64,000 bases of DNA. Origin: Anagrus nilaparvatae. Taxonomy: Eukaryota > Arthropoda > Insecta > Hymenoptera > Mymaridae. The notes beneath the pieces are model-generated. The model saw nothing but the letters and a program-made list of their open reading frames with translations, was not told the origin of the DNA and made no database searches. The position numbers were made by a program, and so were the translations under genes. Shown piece by piece: positions 21,551 to 33,700 of the stretch (within the stretch, counting starts at the first letter, position 1; every line of letters starts with the position of its first letter). The stretch is taken from assembly GCA_022575985.1 (NCBI GenBank), contig JAKSXM010000007.1, positions 53,102,501-53,166,500 of the forward strand. The letters run 5' to 3'.

Positions 21551-24500
21551 ATGTATGTATGTCGCACTGTAACCGGTGATATTTCACAGCCAACACGACA
21601 TTAAGACCTAATTTTTTTTTCAAAATTTTTTTCACCAAAAAAGCTCGAGGTACTTTTTTTTTTTTTAATTTGGATGTAATACCTCATTTATTTCCACGAA
21701 AGTACTTATATTTGAAAGTATGGTTTTTACTCGATATCTCGAATCTGATACTTAATTTTTTGAAAATTTTTTTCCCAAAATTTTTTTCATAAAAAAATAC
21801 AAAAAACCCCAATTTTTTTTTCTTTCTTTGAACGTAGTACATAATTTGCTTCCATGGAAGTACTAGTTTTAAGAACCTCTATAAAAGTAATTTTTTGGAC
21901 CTGATACTTAATTTTTTGAAAATTTTTTTCTCAAAATTTTTGCCGCCAAAAAATATAAAAAATGCCAATTTTTTTTTTTTTTAGGATGTAGTACTTAATG
22001 TTTTTCTACGAAAGTACGAATATTTAGAATTATCGTTTTTAAATGATTATTTCATGTGATACGTAAATTTACGAAATTTTTTTTTTTCAAAATTTTTTTA
22101 ATAAAAAAATTAAAAAAATACAATATTTTTTTTTCTTTTTGGACGTAATACCTAATTTATTTCTAGGAAAGTTCTAATATCCAAAATCATCGTTTTTAAA
22201 GGATTTCTCCATTTGATATGTAATTTTTCGAAATTTTTTTTTTTCAAAATTTTTTGTAAAAAAAGATTAAAAGAACACAATAATTTTTTTTCTTTTTGGA
22301 CGTAGTACTTAATTTATTTCTATGAAAGTACTAATATCCAGAATTATGGTTTTAAAGGATTTCTCCATCTTATATGTGCATTTCTACGAGAAAGTACTTT
22401 TTATGAGCACCAAAAATGAAGAAAAAAAAATTTAGGAGGCCGCGACTGCCACCATGATTTTCTGGTAGTTTGAACCCTATAGAATGCAAAAAAAAAGCGT
22501 GAACACGAAATCGGCGATGGATGCCAAAAAGATTTTTCCACTTTTATGTCAAAAACAGTGTTTTTCGTATCTGAGCTACCCTAAATTTTTAAAATAACTT
22601 TTTCGGTAAATGAAATTTTTAAAAACTGGGTTAAAAATCTGATTGCCAGGAAAAAATCACTCCAGAAGAAAAAAAAACTTTTCTTTTTCCGATGAAATTT
22701 AGCCAAGTTATCGTTAATTTAAGATTTTACTCAAATTTGTCTTTAAAAAGATTGAAGTTCTATATTGAGAAAAGCCTGTTTCTGAACTTTAAACATGCAT
22801 TACTCGCTTGATTTTCATCGTAAAATCATAATTTTTTTTTAAAACCGATGTATTTTTCCCTAGCAATTCATTTCTTTATGAAAAAAATCATTTTTATGTA
22901 CCAAATTTCAATTTATAGGCCAAAAGCCTTTGAAAACTGTAATTAGCAAAAATTACTTAACACAGTTTTTGACCTAAAAATTGAAATATGGTCAATAAAA
23001 ATGATTTCTTTCTTGAAGAAATGAATACTTAGGGAAAAATTAATTGATTTTAAAAAAAAATTTATTATTTTACGATGAAAGTCAAGCTAGTAATGCATGA
23101 GAACACGGTTTTTGACATAAAAGTGGCAAAATCTTTTTGGCATCCATCGCCGATTTCGTGTTCACGCTTTTTTTTGCATTCTATAGGGTTCAAACTACCA
23201 GAAAATCATGGTGGCAGTCGCGGCCTCGTAAGTTTTTTTTTCTTCATTTTTGGTGCTCATAAAAAGTACTTTCTCGTAGAAATGCACATATGTAATTTTT
23301 CGAAATTTTTTTTTTCAAAATTTTTTGTATAAAAAAATTAAAAAAACAATAATTTTTTTTCTTTTTGGACTTTGTACTTAATTTATTTCTATGAAAGTAC
23401 TAATATCTAGAATTATCGTTTTTAAAGGAATTCTCCATCGGGTACGTAATTTTTGTAAATTTTTTTTTTCAAAATTTTTTGTATAAAGAAATTAAAAAAA
23501 CACAATAATTTTTTTTCTTTTTGGATGTAGTACTTAATTTATTTCTATGAAAGTACTAATATCTAGAATTATTGTTTTTAAAGGATTTTTTCCATCTGAT
23601 ACGTAATTTTTCAAATTTTTTTTTTGAATATTTTTCATATAAAAAAATTAAAAAAACATCATAATTTTTTTTTCTATTTTGACCTAGTACTAAATTTATT
23701 TCTATGAAAGTGCTAATATTTGGAATTATCATTTATAAAGGAATTCAGCATTTGAGACGTAATTTTTTTCAAAATTTTTTACATAAAAAAATCACAAATA
23801 CCTTATTTTTTTTCCTTTTTTGACGTAGTACTTAATTTTTTCAATGATAGTATTAATATTTAGAATTATTACGATAAGCATATGGTAAAGTTAATAAGTT
23901 ACTTGCAGTTTAGAAAGATTTCTACTTTTTTTACGGTTTAGATTTAAAATTAACTTTTTTTTATGAAATACTGATATCTTAAATTATCATTTTTATTAGA
24001 TAAAATAGACCATTATAAATATTTTGCTATTGTTGATGAGGAACCATAGTGCCAATCACTTGGCAGCGTTTTTTTTTATGTTCAATTTGAATAAATTTTG
24101 AAATTTATTTCGAAGGGTAAAATATTGATTATCTACACTGAGAAAACACGATGTGTATTTTTTACTGTATTTTATAGTAATGCGGCACCCACTCTTCAAT
24201 TCAGGGAAAAAAAAATATAATATATAAGAAATATTACTGCACGCGCCTTTATTTTTACTATAAAATATAGTAAAAATTCTGTTTATAAAAATTACAATAC
24301 GCGTTTTATAAAAATTACAATACGCGTATAGGAATTTTTAATACATAAATAAAGTAATTTTTCTCTCTTCTTGTCACCCCTCTTTTTTAATTAGTTTTAA
24401 CATACGTGCAGGCACATTTTTCCGTACTACGGTATTTTAAAGCAAAACTAATCATATAAAATAAACACGTGTTACTAAAAATTGAACAAATAAATAAAAT

Positions 24501-24714
24501 AAAAAGTTTTAATAAAGGTATAGGTGTGAATTATATAAAGAAAAAAAAGAGCGAGAAAGTAATATCTATTTAATATACAGGGGGCGTAAGTGAGGAATAT
24601 CCAAAACATATAGTTTTCAAATTTCGATTCTCTCACGCGTATGCAACTTTAGCCTAGTGGACGAAGTGATAAGCCGGCAATGCTGAGGACCCGCGTTCGA
24701 AAACTCCTAACTGA

Positions 24715-24747
<33 letters not shown>

Positions 24748-24750
24748 AAA

Positions 24751-24782
<32 letters not shown>

Positions 24783-27700
24783 ATAATAAATATAGCACAA
24801 AAAAAAAAAAAAAAAAAAAAAAATTATTTTTTAATGTTTTTAATTTGCATTAAAAAAATACTGAAATAAAAATTATATTCCTCGTATAGTAAAAATTCTA
24901 AATTAATCCAGTAATTATTAATTTATATTATAGTTATATTTCTTTAAAGTACAAGCAATTTTTACTGTATTTAAATAATAAATATTACAATAAACTTAGT
25001 AAGGGTGCCCAATTACTAGAAAATACAGTAATTTTTACTAGAATATAAAGTAATCTTTACATGCTAGTTTTCTCAGTGTAAGAAAAAAAGTCAAAATTCT
25101 TGATTAGCGACCCAAAAACCCTGTATGGATATATCTTGGATGCTCAAAGTGCTAAAATAGCAAAATACCCCCTTGGGGGGGGGGGGAATTTAGCCAATTT
25201 AGGGGTGAAATATTGATTATTTATGAAAAATAAGTCAAAATTCTTGATTAGCGACCCAAAAAACCTATATGGATATTAGACTGCCAAAAAAAAAATCGAC
25301 TTTTCGATTTTTTAAGGTGCTCAAGCGTTTTTGAATGTCATTTAATGAAAAAATAAGTTCTACGTAAACCGCATCTAAAAATATTTAGTCGTTGGAAAGC
25401 GCCAAAGCATTTTCGATTTTTGAAAATGGGCTCAGGAACGTCGGGAAGGACTTAAGCTACTAAATTTAAAAGGCAACATAAAAATAAAATTTTGGGGGGT
25501 ATTTCATAGTTTTTTTGGTCGCTAAAAACGATGGAATCATCTATTTTGAATTATTTTTTTAAGACAAAAAGTTATGAGCTAATTTCAGTGATAAAAATAT
25601 CAAAAATTGGACAGTTTTTGACGTCAAAAACTTGTCGCGGACTAAAAAATGTTTAGAAATTATTTTAAAAGGACATTCCGCATGTTTTTTGGGTCACTAA
25701 AAACGATGAAATTGGTTATTTTTATTTATTCTTGACGGATTCAGAGTTATGGGCCAAATATTGTAGCTTGTTTTTCCAAATTTAGCATTTTTTTTAGTTA
25801 AATGACTGTCAAACGTGCAGAGAACTTTTCTGAACCTCTAGAAAGGAAATTTATCATATTTTTGTATTTTTCTAACTAGCGCAGAAGTAATTGCTATGAT
25901 TTTTTTTAAGGGTGCTAGTTTAGTTCAGTTTTATCACAATGTCATAAAATATAGTTTTCAGGCAATTTTCCAAATAATGCTGTCATCTTGCAATTCAACC
26001 AAAATATTTCCAATTGGTCTCATTTTTTTTGTATAAAATACACCTTTCAATTTCCGTAATCGACAATTTTTCATCACCGATTCTCTCATCGTAATAGTTA
26101 ATAAACCAAATGCCCATTTTTGGCCCTAAATGACCAATTTTTAAATTGGTGCTAAATTTAAATTTTTGATAAAATTGAGTTTTATTTTTCACAACAACTT
26201 TTTGTAAGTTCCAAGTTTCAAAAAATTTCTTACTCGTCCTTTTAGCTTTAGATATTTCCGAGATATGGTTCTACATGAAATTTAATGATAAAGTATGATT
26301 TTTTTTTTAAACCTCAAATTGAGACTCTGTCTTTAAATTATCATATCTGCTAAACGAAAATTTGAAAACAAACAAGTCAAAAAGTTTTGGAAACTTAAAG
26401 TTTGTACAAAATTTTTATGACGTATAAGACCTATTTTTAATGAAAATTTCAATTTTTGTAGTAAGTTAAAAATTGGTCATTTAGTGCCGAAAATGGGCAT
26501 TTGGTTTATTAACTGTTACGATGAGAGAATTGGTACTGAAAAATTGCTGATTACGGGGATTGATAGGTGTATTTTATGCAAAAATAATGAGACCAACTGG
26601 AAGTATTTTGGTTGAATTACAAGATAACAGCATTATTTAGAAATTTGCCTGAAAACCATATTTTATGACATTGTGGTAACACTAAACTAAACTAGCACCC
26701 TTAAAAAAAATCTAAGCAATTACTTCTGCGCTAGTTAGAAAAATACAAAAATATGATAAATTTCCTTTCTAGAGGTTCAGAAAAGTTCTCTGCACGTTTG
26801 ACAGTCATTTAACTCAAAAAAATGCTAAATTTAGAAAAACAAGCTACAATATTTGGCCCATAACTCTGAATCCGTCAAGAATAAATAAAAATAACCAATT
26901 TCATCGTTTTTAGTGACCCAAAAAACATGCAGAATGTCCTTTTAAAATATTTTCTAAACATTTTTTAGTCCGCAGCAAGTTTTTGACGTCAAAAACTGTC
27001 CAATTTTTGATATTTTTACCACTGAAATTAGCTCATAACTTTTTGCCTTAAAAATATAATTCAAAATAAATGATTCCATCGTTTTTAGCGACCAAAAAAA
27101 CTATGAAATACCCCCCGAAATTTCGTTTTTATGTTGCCTTTAAAGTTTAGTAAATTTAGTCCCTCCCGACGTTCCTGAGCCCATTTTCAAAAATCGAAAA
27201 TGCTTTGGCGCTGTCCAACGACTAAATATTTTTATATGCAGTTTACGTAGAACTTATTTTTTCATTAAATGACATTCAAAAACGCTTGAGCACCTTAAAA
27301 AATCGAAAAGTCGATTTTTTTTTTGGCAGTCTAATGGATATATCCTGGATGCTCAAAGTGCTAAAATAGCAAAATACCCCCTTGGGGGGGGGGGGGTTTA
27401 GCCAATTTAGGGGTGAAATATTTATTATTTGTGAAAAAGGAGTCGAAATTCTTGATCAGTGACCCAAAAAACCCGTATGGTGCCAATCTGAGCGCTCAAA
27501 TTGCAAATATGTAAAAAAAACCCCTTTTTGGGGGTAGTTTTTGCAAATTTAAGGGTGAAGCTCCAATTTCTCTGTCAAATGACCCCGATTTTCGTGTTCA
27601 GCGACCCAAAAAACCTATAGTAGAGCAAATCTCGTGTTCGCCAGTGAAAATACAACCCCCCCCCCCCCCGTATTTTGACTGGAGTATAAGTAAGGTTTTT

Positions 27701-30700
27701 GAAGCCAAATGGCCGTAAGTTGAACTAAAATAAAGGGTTATGAAAATCGATTGAAAATATTTTTTCCGGAAATGCTAATAAATATAATTTCAATTCTCGA
27801 TTTTTGCCAACTAATTTCGTATTTTGACTTTTTTTTTTAAATTAATTTAAAATTTTCTAGTTTTTTTTCCAAGTGCTTATTTTCAATGAATAACATTTTT
27901 AATAGTAAATTTTCTGTATATAATTGATTCTGGGGTCCAAAAGTTGATTTTGACTACATATGTTTGAGAAAATAAAATAAAATACATTTACAGGTGAATC
28001 TTCCGTTTCATTGGGCTTAAATGTTTTTATTTTATAACTGATTTTTACAACAAAAAAAATGTATTAAAATTATTTAATTGCGTCTTTGGAAAAAAATATT
28101 ATTGTTCTATTTCATAGACCCTTCAGTTCAACTTAGACACAGTTGCCGTGGAATTGCTGATTAGTCAAGCCGCCACCAATGTATTTCGTAACCCACTTTT
28201 TTGTTTTTAGTTCTGTGGATAAAAATAGGTGAACTATATGTTTATCTACCTGATAAAGTCGAATCTGGGGTCTATTTTGACCTAAAAGTGGCAGATTAAT
28301 TGTTGTTAAAAAATTATTGCAAAATTAAGCTACCAAGCTTTAAAAATTTGTGAGTTAAACAAAACTTTCTGATGTACCTTAAGTTAGAGTACGTACTTTA
28401 GAATGGTGTTAAAATTGTTTAAACAATCATCTATACAATTTATATTGAAATTGAGCTCTAAATTTCGCATTCAGGGCATAAAAAAATACATGTAACTTAT
28501 TGTCGCACTTAGCTTGATCAAAAAAAGTAATTAATTAATATATCAATTGCTTAAACAATTAATCTAAAGTTTTAGGTATTAGAAAATTTATGTACTGTAA
28601 CTTAAAGTACATCAGAAAGCAGGAAACAGGACCATATTTGGTAAAAACCGATATCCGATTCGTATTCAGCGACCCAAAAAAACATAAATACCCTTTGAAA
28701 AATTCCATCGACCTATTTGGAATAAAATTTACCTACGAAATGGAACTCAACGTCTGGTCTATCTGATAAAAATTAAAAACAAAAAAAAGTAAATTACTTT
28801 TTAACAAATTAGTTAGATTTTCCCATATATTCAACCTTGATCAACTGTATAATTATACAATATACGCTTTAAACATATTATTTTTTTTATATAAGTAAAT
28901 GTCAATATTTAAAAATGTTTGACAAAGTTATGTATAGAACTTTCAATTGTAAAAGTACAATATTTATGTTAAAAAAAAAAGTTACGTATTTACTTATATT
29001 AATTATTTTAAGGTCACCAACCACTTCAAGATATTGAAATTCGTGTTGGTAATAGCAGTGTTGATTTACAAAGGAATCCACTTTGTGCTTGGTTTCCTGG
29101 AACTATTGGTATGTAACGATAAATAATAATAATGTAATATATATAAGCAAAAAATAAATAGAAATTTAAGAAATTTCAAATATTATTGCAGAAGAAGGAA
29201 TTACAAAAACATTTACATGTGCTAGATCAGTTATAGGACAATACGTTTATTTACAATTAGTTGGGGTTGAGGGTAGCTTAAGTCTTTGTGAAGTCGAAGT
29301 GTTTGCTACTGATGGTAAAATCTTTATTTTTTATTAAGTCATATTAAGGAATTTTAGGTAAAATTTGAATAATTTTTTTTCTTCAGAATTTTCAGTTGAC
29401 AGATGTGCTCATACTGGTACACCAGCAGATGCTGATATAACGTTGTTTAATTCAACCTGTTACGAATTTGTTACGAATAAAGGTGACTCATTTCAAAATG
29501 CAAGAAGTTATTGCCAATTACGTGGTTCTGGTGATTTAGTACATGGTTTTAAGGTATTTTAAACATTCACTTTTTTGCAGAAATTTAAAGCTCGTGCGTA
29601 AAATTTTAGTTAATAAATAAAATGTTTCTGACACTTGTGTGGTCATTTGGTCATTTACCTGGTACTGTGAAATTGCAAACTATCATCTGTTTGAATTTTG
29701 TTTTAATCTCTTGCAAATTCAAGAAATTAAAGCAAAATTCGAGCAGGATTATCTGAAAACATTTTTTTCTTTTGAATAACTGTAATTTTCTATTTTTGCA
29801 TTTTTTGCATTTTAATATGCTTGCATGAATAAATTTGTATAAATTTTTTTAATTGCTGCGTTATTTTATCTAGGGCATTTCCTCAACATTTATTTTAAAT
29901 AATCTTGAAAGAAGAAAAAATAAACTTAAAACACAATTAGTATGGATTGGAGCACAAAAAGAGCCTTTAATAACTGTGAGGACATGGAAATGGGTTGATG
30001 GTAAGCAAAAAAATAATATTTGTAACTTTAATTTTTTTTTTACCGGAAAAGATTTTATTAAAAAAAAAATAGAAAATAAAAATAATTATTTGATATTATA
30101 CGTACTTACAGCTCATAAACCACACGTTATTTAATGGATTTTCTTAAAATGTAAAATTTGAAAACGCTTGTAAATGTGGTTAACTTTGTTAATGATAAAT
30201 AATAGTTATAGAGATTTAATCATTTTGCGCGTGCATTGATTTCGTTTGAAACTTAAATAAAGATAAAAAAAATAATAAAACATTTATTTATTCAGGATTG
30301 AAAGTTAGATTAATACTTTATGCTGTTGATAAAAAAATTTCTTTATTTTGTAAAAAAAAAGTTTCGTAAAAATATAGGACCTAAAAAATCTTACAACAGA
30401 TTTGTTTAAACAATAAGTAAATGCATGGAACATATTTACTTACAGGGAAAAATAATTTGTAATTATCACAATTATTAGTTGTTAAGATTTTAAACCTAAA
30501 TTATTCTAATTCGCTAAATCCGAACTATTATTAGTACCTAAATCAAAATGAATCAAATGTCCCTAAATCAAAATTAGTCCCATTTGTTCCCCACCCCTTG
30601 ATTTTTGGATTCCCATGGTAGCCCTCCCTATAAACACGTTCCTTGTTAATACAAGATCACTTCATCACTATAAAAGCTCATGAATTTTTTGTCTATATTT

Positions 30701-33700
30701 AGAAGTGGCAGCTTTTTTCTTCTAGAGCGTTGAGAAATAAAGAAATTTTTTTTATGTGACAGCCATTATAAAGGAAATTCATTATAAAGGAACGCCAAAA
30801 TTTGTATTTTAGTTACCCTTTAAATGTTAAATTAGTCTGTAACTTCATAAATAAAAAATTATTTTAAAACACGCATCATGTGTGGTAATTAATATACATT
30901 TAATGTGGCAATAAATATTATTTCCGTAAAAGGCTTTTTAGTGGTTTTTAAGGTCACTTAAAACCGATGACAAGGTTAAGGGAAAGGTGAAAAAATGCAT
31001 TTTATTATTTGAATTTGAAATTTATGCACAATAAATTATTTGCAAGACTATTTTTGGATCAAAAAGAAAATACAAAATCCCAGTTCCAAAATATTTATTT
31101 TTTATTCCATGCTCGGTTCCATGTTAAAATTGTTTATTTTTGGACTTGATATGAGCTGCACTGTAAATCCAAAACTTTGCCTTAAAATTTTCTGAAAATT
31201 TTTGTAAAAGATACTTCAAAGCTTGTTTAGAATTTGTCAGAATATCTTATTACCTTATTCATCGTAAATATCTAAGCTAAATAGACACTAAAACACTGCT
31301 CCACATAAAATATTTTTTCTTACACATTTGAGATAATCTATAGGAGAATAAAATTACCCATATACTAGATACCGTCAAAGACGGGTAGAGCGAAGCTGAT
31401 CATGTTAGAAAAAAGCAAGAAAAGAGTTTCAGTAATTTTTTAATTTAGGGATTTTAAAAGCTTTGATTAGATTGAGTTCAATAATAATGTTTAAATAAGA
31501 CGTAAAAAAATGTTAAGCATAGTTAAAATTTTTAAGTATTGGCCAAAAAGTACACAAAAAATCCGCCCCTTATTTTGAAACCTTATTATTTGTTTGCTGA
31601 AAAGATTTCAACCAAACTTTTATTGGCGGAACTTTGTTATTACGTCTTTTTTCTATAATTCGCCAACAAAAAAAAAGTTACTCTGAACTCTAATACCCCT
31701 TAGTTAACATAATTACCAAATTAATATTATACACAAGTCAGAATGTGGTGTAACGGTTTCGGAATTCGTCAACCAGAGAAAGAAAAAGTCTTCTGTAGGT
31801 TTTGTATGTCGCTGAATCCGAATTTGGGGTCCTACTGGGTTAGAAAATAGGAAAATACAGCAGAAACATTCTATCTTATGAGTTTCTTCACAATATTTTG
31901 GAACTAATGATCAAATTAATAGTGCCACATTTTAAGAGTAATTAACTAAATATTGAATTTATTCTTTTATTCTGTATCAATAAAGGAATATTAGAGCTAA
32001 CTATTGGTGTTGAAAAATATCTCCAGGGTAAGATAAAATCGGAAAAATACAATGTGAGTTTTTTTCTTTACTTTTCTTTTAATCTTGCATTTGAAAAAGT
32101 TTTATCCTATTTTAACTTTTATTTAATTTACCTCCTATACGGGGGCAAAAATGGATAAAACTATCCCTGAATTTAACAAAAAATGAAAAAAACTTATAAC
32201 TGGTTTGTGTTTTCACACAACCAACGATCATGAATCATGTTCACTTATAACGTTTTAACGTATATTCCCTGATTATTATAAGTCCTAAGATCGAAATTAC
32301 AATAAATCCCAAAATATAAATTATCCTAAGTCCACAAACCTAAAGTATTCAAAGTTCTTGTGCTTACTCCCACTTTAAATTATTCTAAGTCCCTTAATCG
32401 GAAATATTCTAAGTCCATTTCATACCCCTCTCCCCTAAAAACGTCGTTAATATTTCAACCTCTCCCCCCCTAAAACGTCAATACACGGTGATCCCGGGTG
32501 GTACGTGAATTTTATTTTATTAGGTGCATCGCTAGTTGTTGATGCTTGTAATCTTAGCTGCGATTGGTTAACTAATAAGCAAACAATGCATCCGCTCTGT
32601 ATCGCCCTGTATTTACCTCCTCCCCCCTAAAACATCACTTTTTTACCCACCCCTGCCTGGCATTAACATACACTAACACTATTATATCGTAGTATAAGTG
32701 AACGCAACATACGGAGGTCCCATTGATACCAACCTATGAATTTAATTTTTTCATATGACTTTAAAAATACCATGTCCAGCACCGGAAGATCATGTAATAA
32801 CAAAGATTTTGCAAGAAAAAATTTTGCTTAAGTTCCCTTATGCAAAAAGTTAACAAAGATGCAATAAGAGGGCAGATTTTTCGGAGTATTTACTTTGCTT
32901 TCGCTAACAAGAGACCGCTAACTTTAGGAAACCATATTACAAATTACTTTCATTAATAATTGAAAAAAACCTCTGATAACCTCCGTTTATTCCAACGGGC
33001 CTTCTAGGCACAAGAATATGTGCATAATACTATGCACAAGGCTTTTAAATGTAGTTTTTTGGTAATATTGCTTTTTAGTTAGTTAGTTAACAAAAACACT
33101 TCTTGTTGGTCACAATTTTTCGGTATTAAAGTCATTTTTCAAGCCTTGGATACCGCAATTTTTCTCAATGTTATAGCAATTTAACCAAATGGTCATTTTT
33201 TTCCCGAAATGATTAATTTTTAAATTATCTCAAAAATTGCAATTTTAGACAAAAATGGGTTTTATAGGTCTCAACAATTTTCAAAAAGCTTTTTTCTAAA
33301 AATTCTTTATTTGTCCTTTAGAATTATTTGTTTGCAAAACATTATTACCTTTCTAATTTTTTATATTAAATTCTCTTCTTTACAGTCAGTAAATTGAATG
33401 CCCATTTTTGTCCCAAAATGATCAATTTTTCAATTTGCTGCAAAAATCGTAGTTTTAACATTGAACATGTTTCTAAGGAGGGGTAACCTGTGAATCTGAA
33501 AATCAAGTGGGGTCAAATGTCAAAAATCATGTGGGGTTAGGAACTTAAAATATTTTATATTTAGGGACTTTGAATAATTTACTTTGAGAGGCTTAGAAAA
33601 ATTCAAGTTTAGGGACTTAAAATATTCCGGGTTTAGAGACTTCTAATAATTTGAGTTGAGGGACTTAGAATATTTTCAATTTAAGGACTTAAAATAATAC

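Larger units (their letters stand above)
20476..27687. mobile_element. Large composite inverted-repeat element in fw intron 1
   Basis: Outer ends TACTCCAGTCAAAATA and TATTTTGACTGGAGTA are inverted. The arms stay complementary for at least 320 bp (20476-20800 against 27345-27687), including GGGTCATTTGACAGAGAAAT and its complement. Both ends are flanked by TAA, a 3-bp duplication that would fit a PIF/Harbinger-type element. The interior holds 145-bp tandem units, a 157-bp satellite, two foldback elements, a TIR element and a SINE, described separately. No transposase frame remains. Confidence 0.75.

Noticed and set aside
21387..21638. Frames on both strands over the GT/GTAT microsatellite
   Set aside because: Low-complexity Cys-Val or Thr-His runs from simple repeats; not genes.
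24650..24715. Possible true tRNA gene
   Set aside because: A and B box-like motifs are present, but no complete acceptor/anticodon stems are visible and an A-rich tail follows, so a SINE fits better.
20476..27687. Possible remnant transposase or polymerase genes in the large composite element
   Set aside because: No frame in the interval has a recognisable catalytic motif or more than about 90 codons free of simple sequence, so it is described as non-autonomous.
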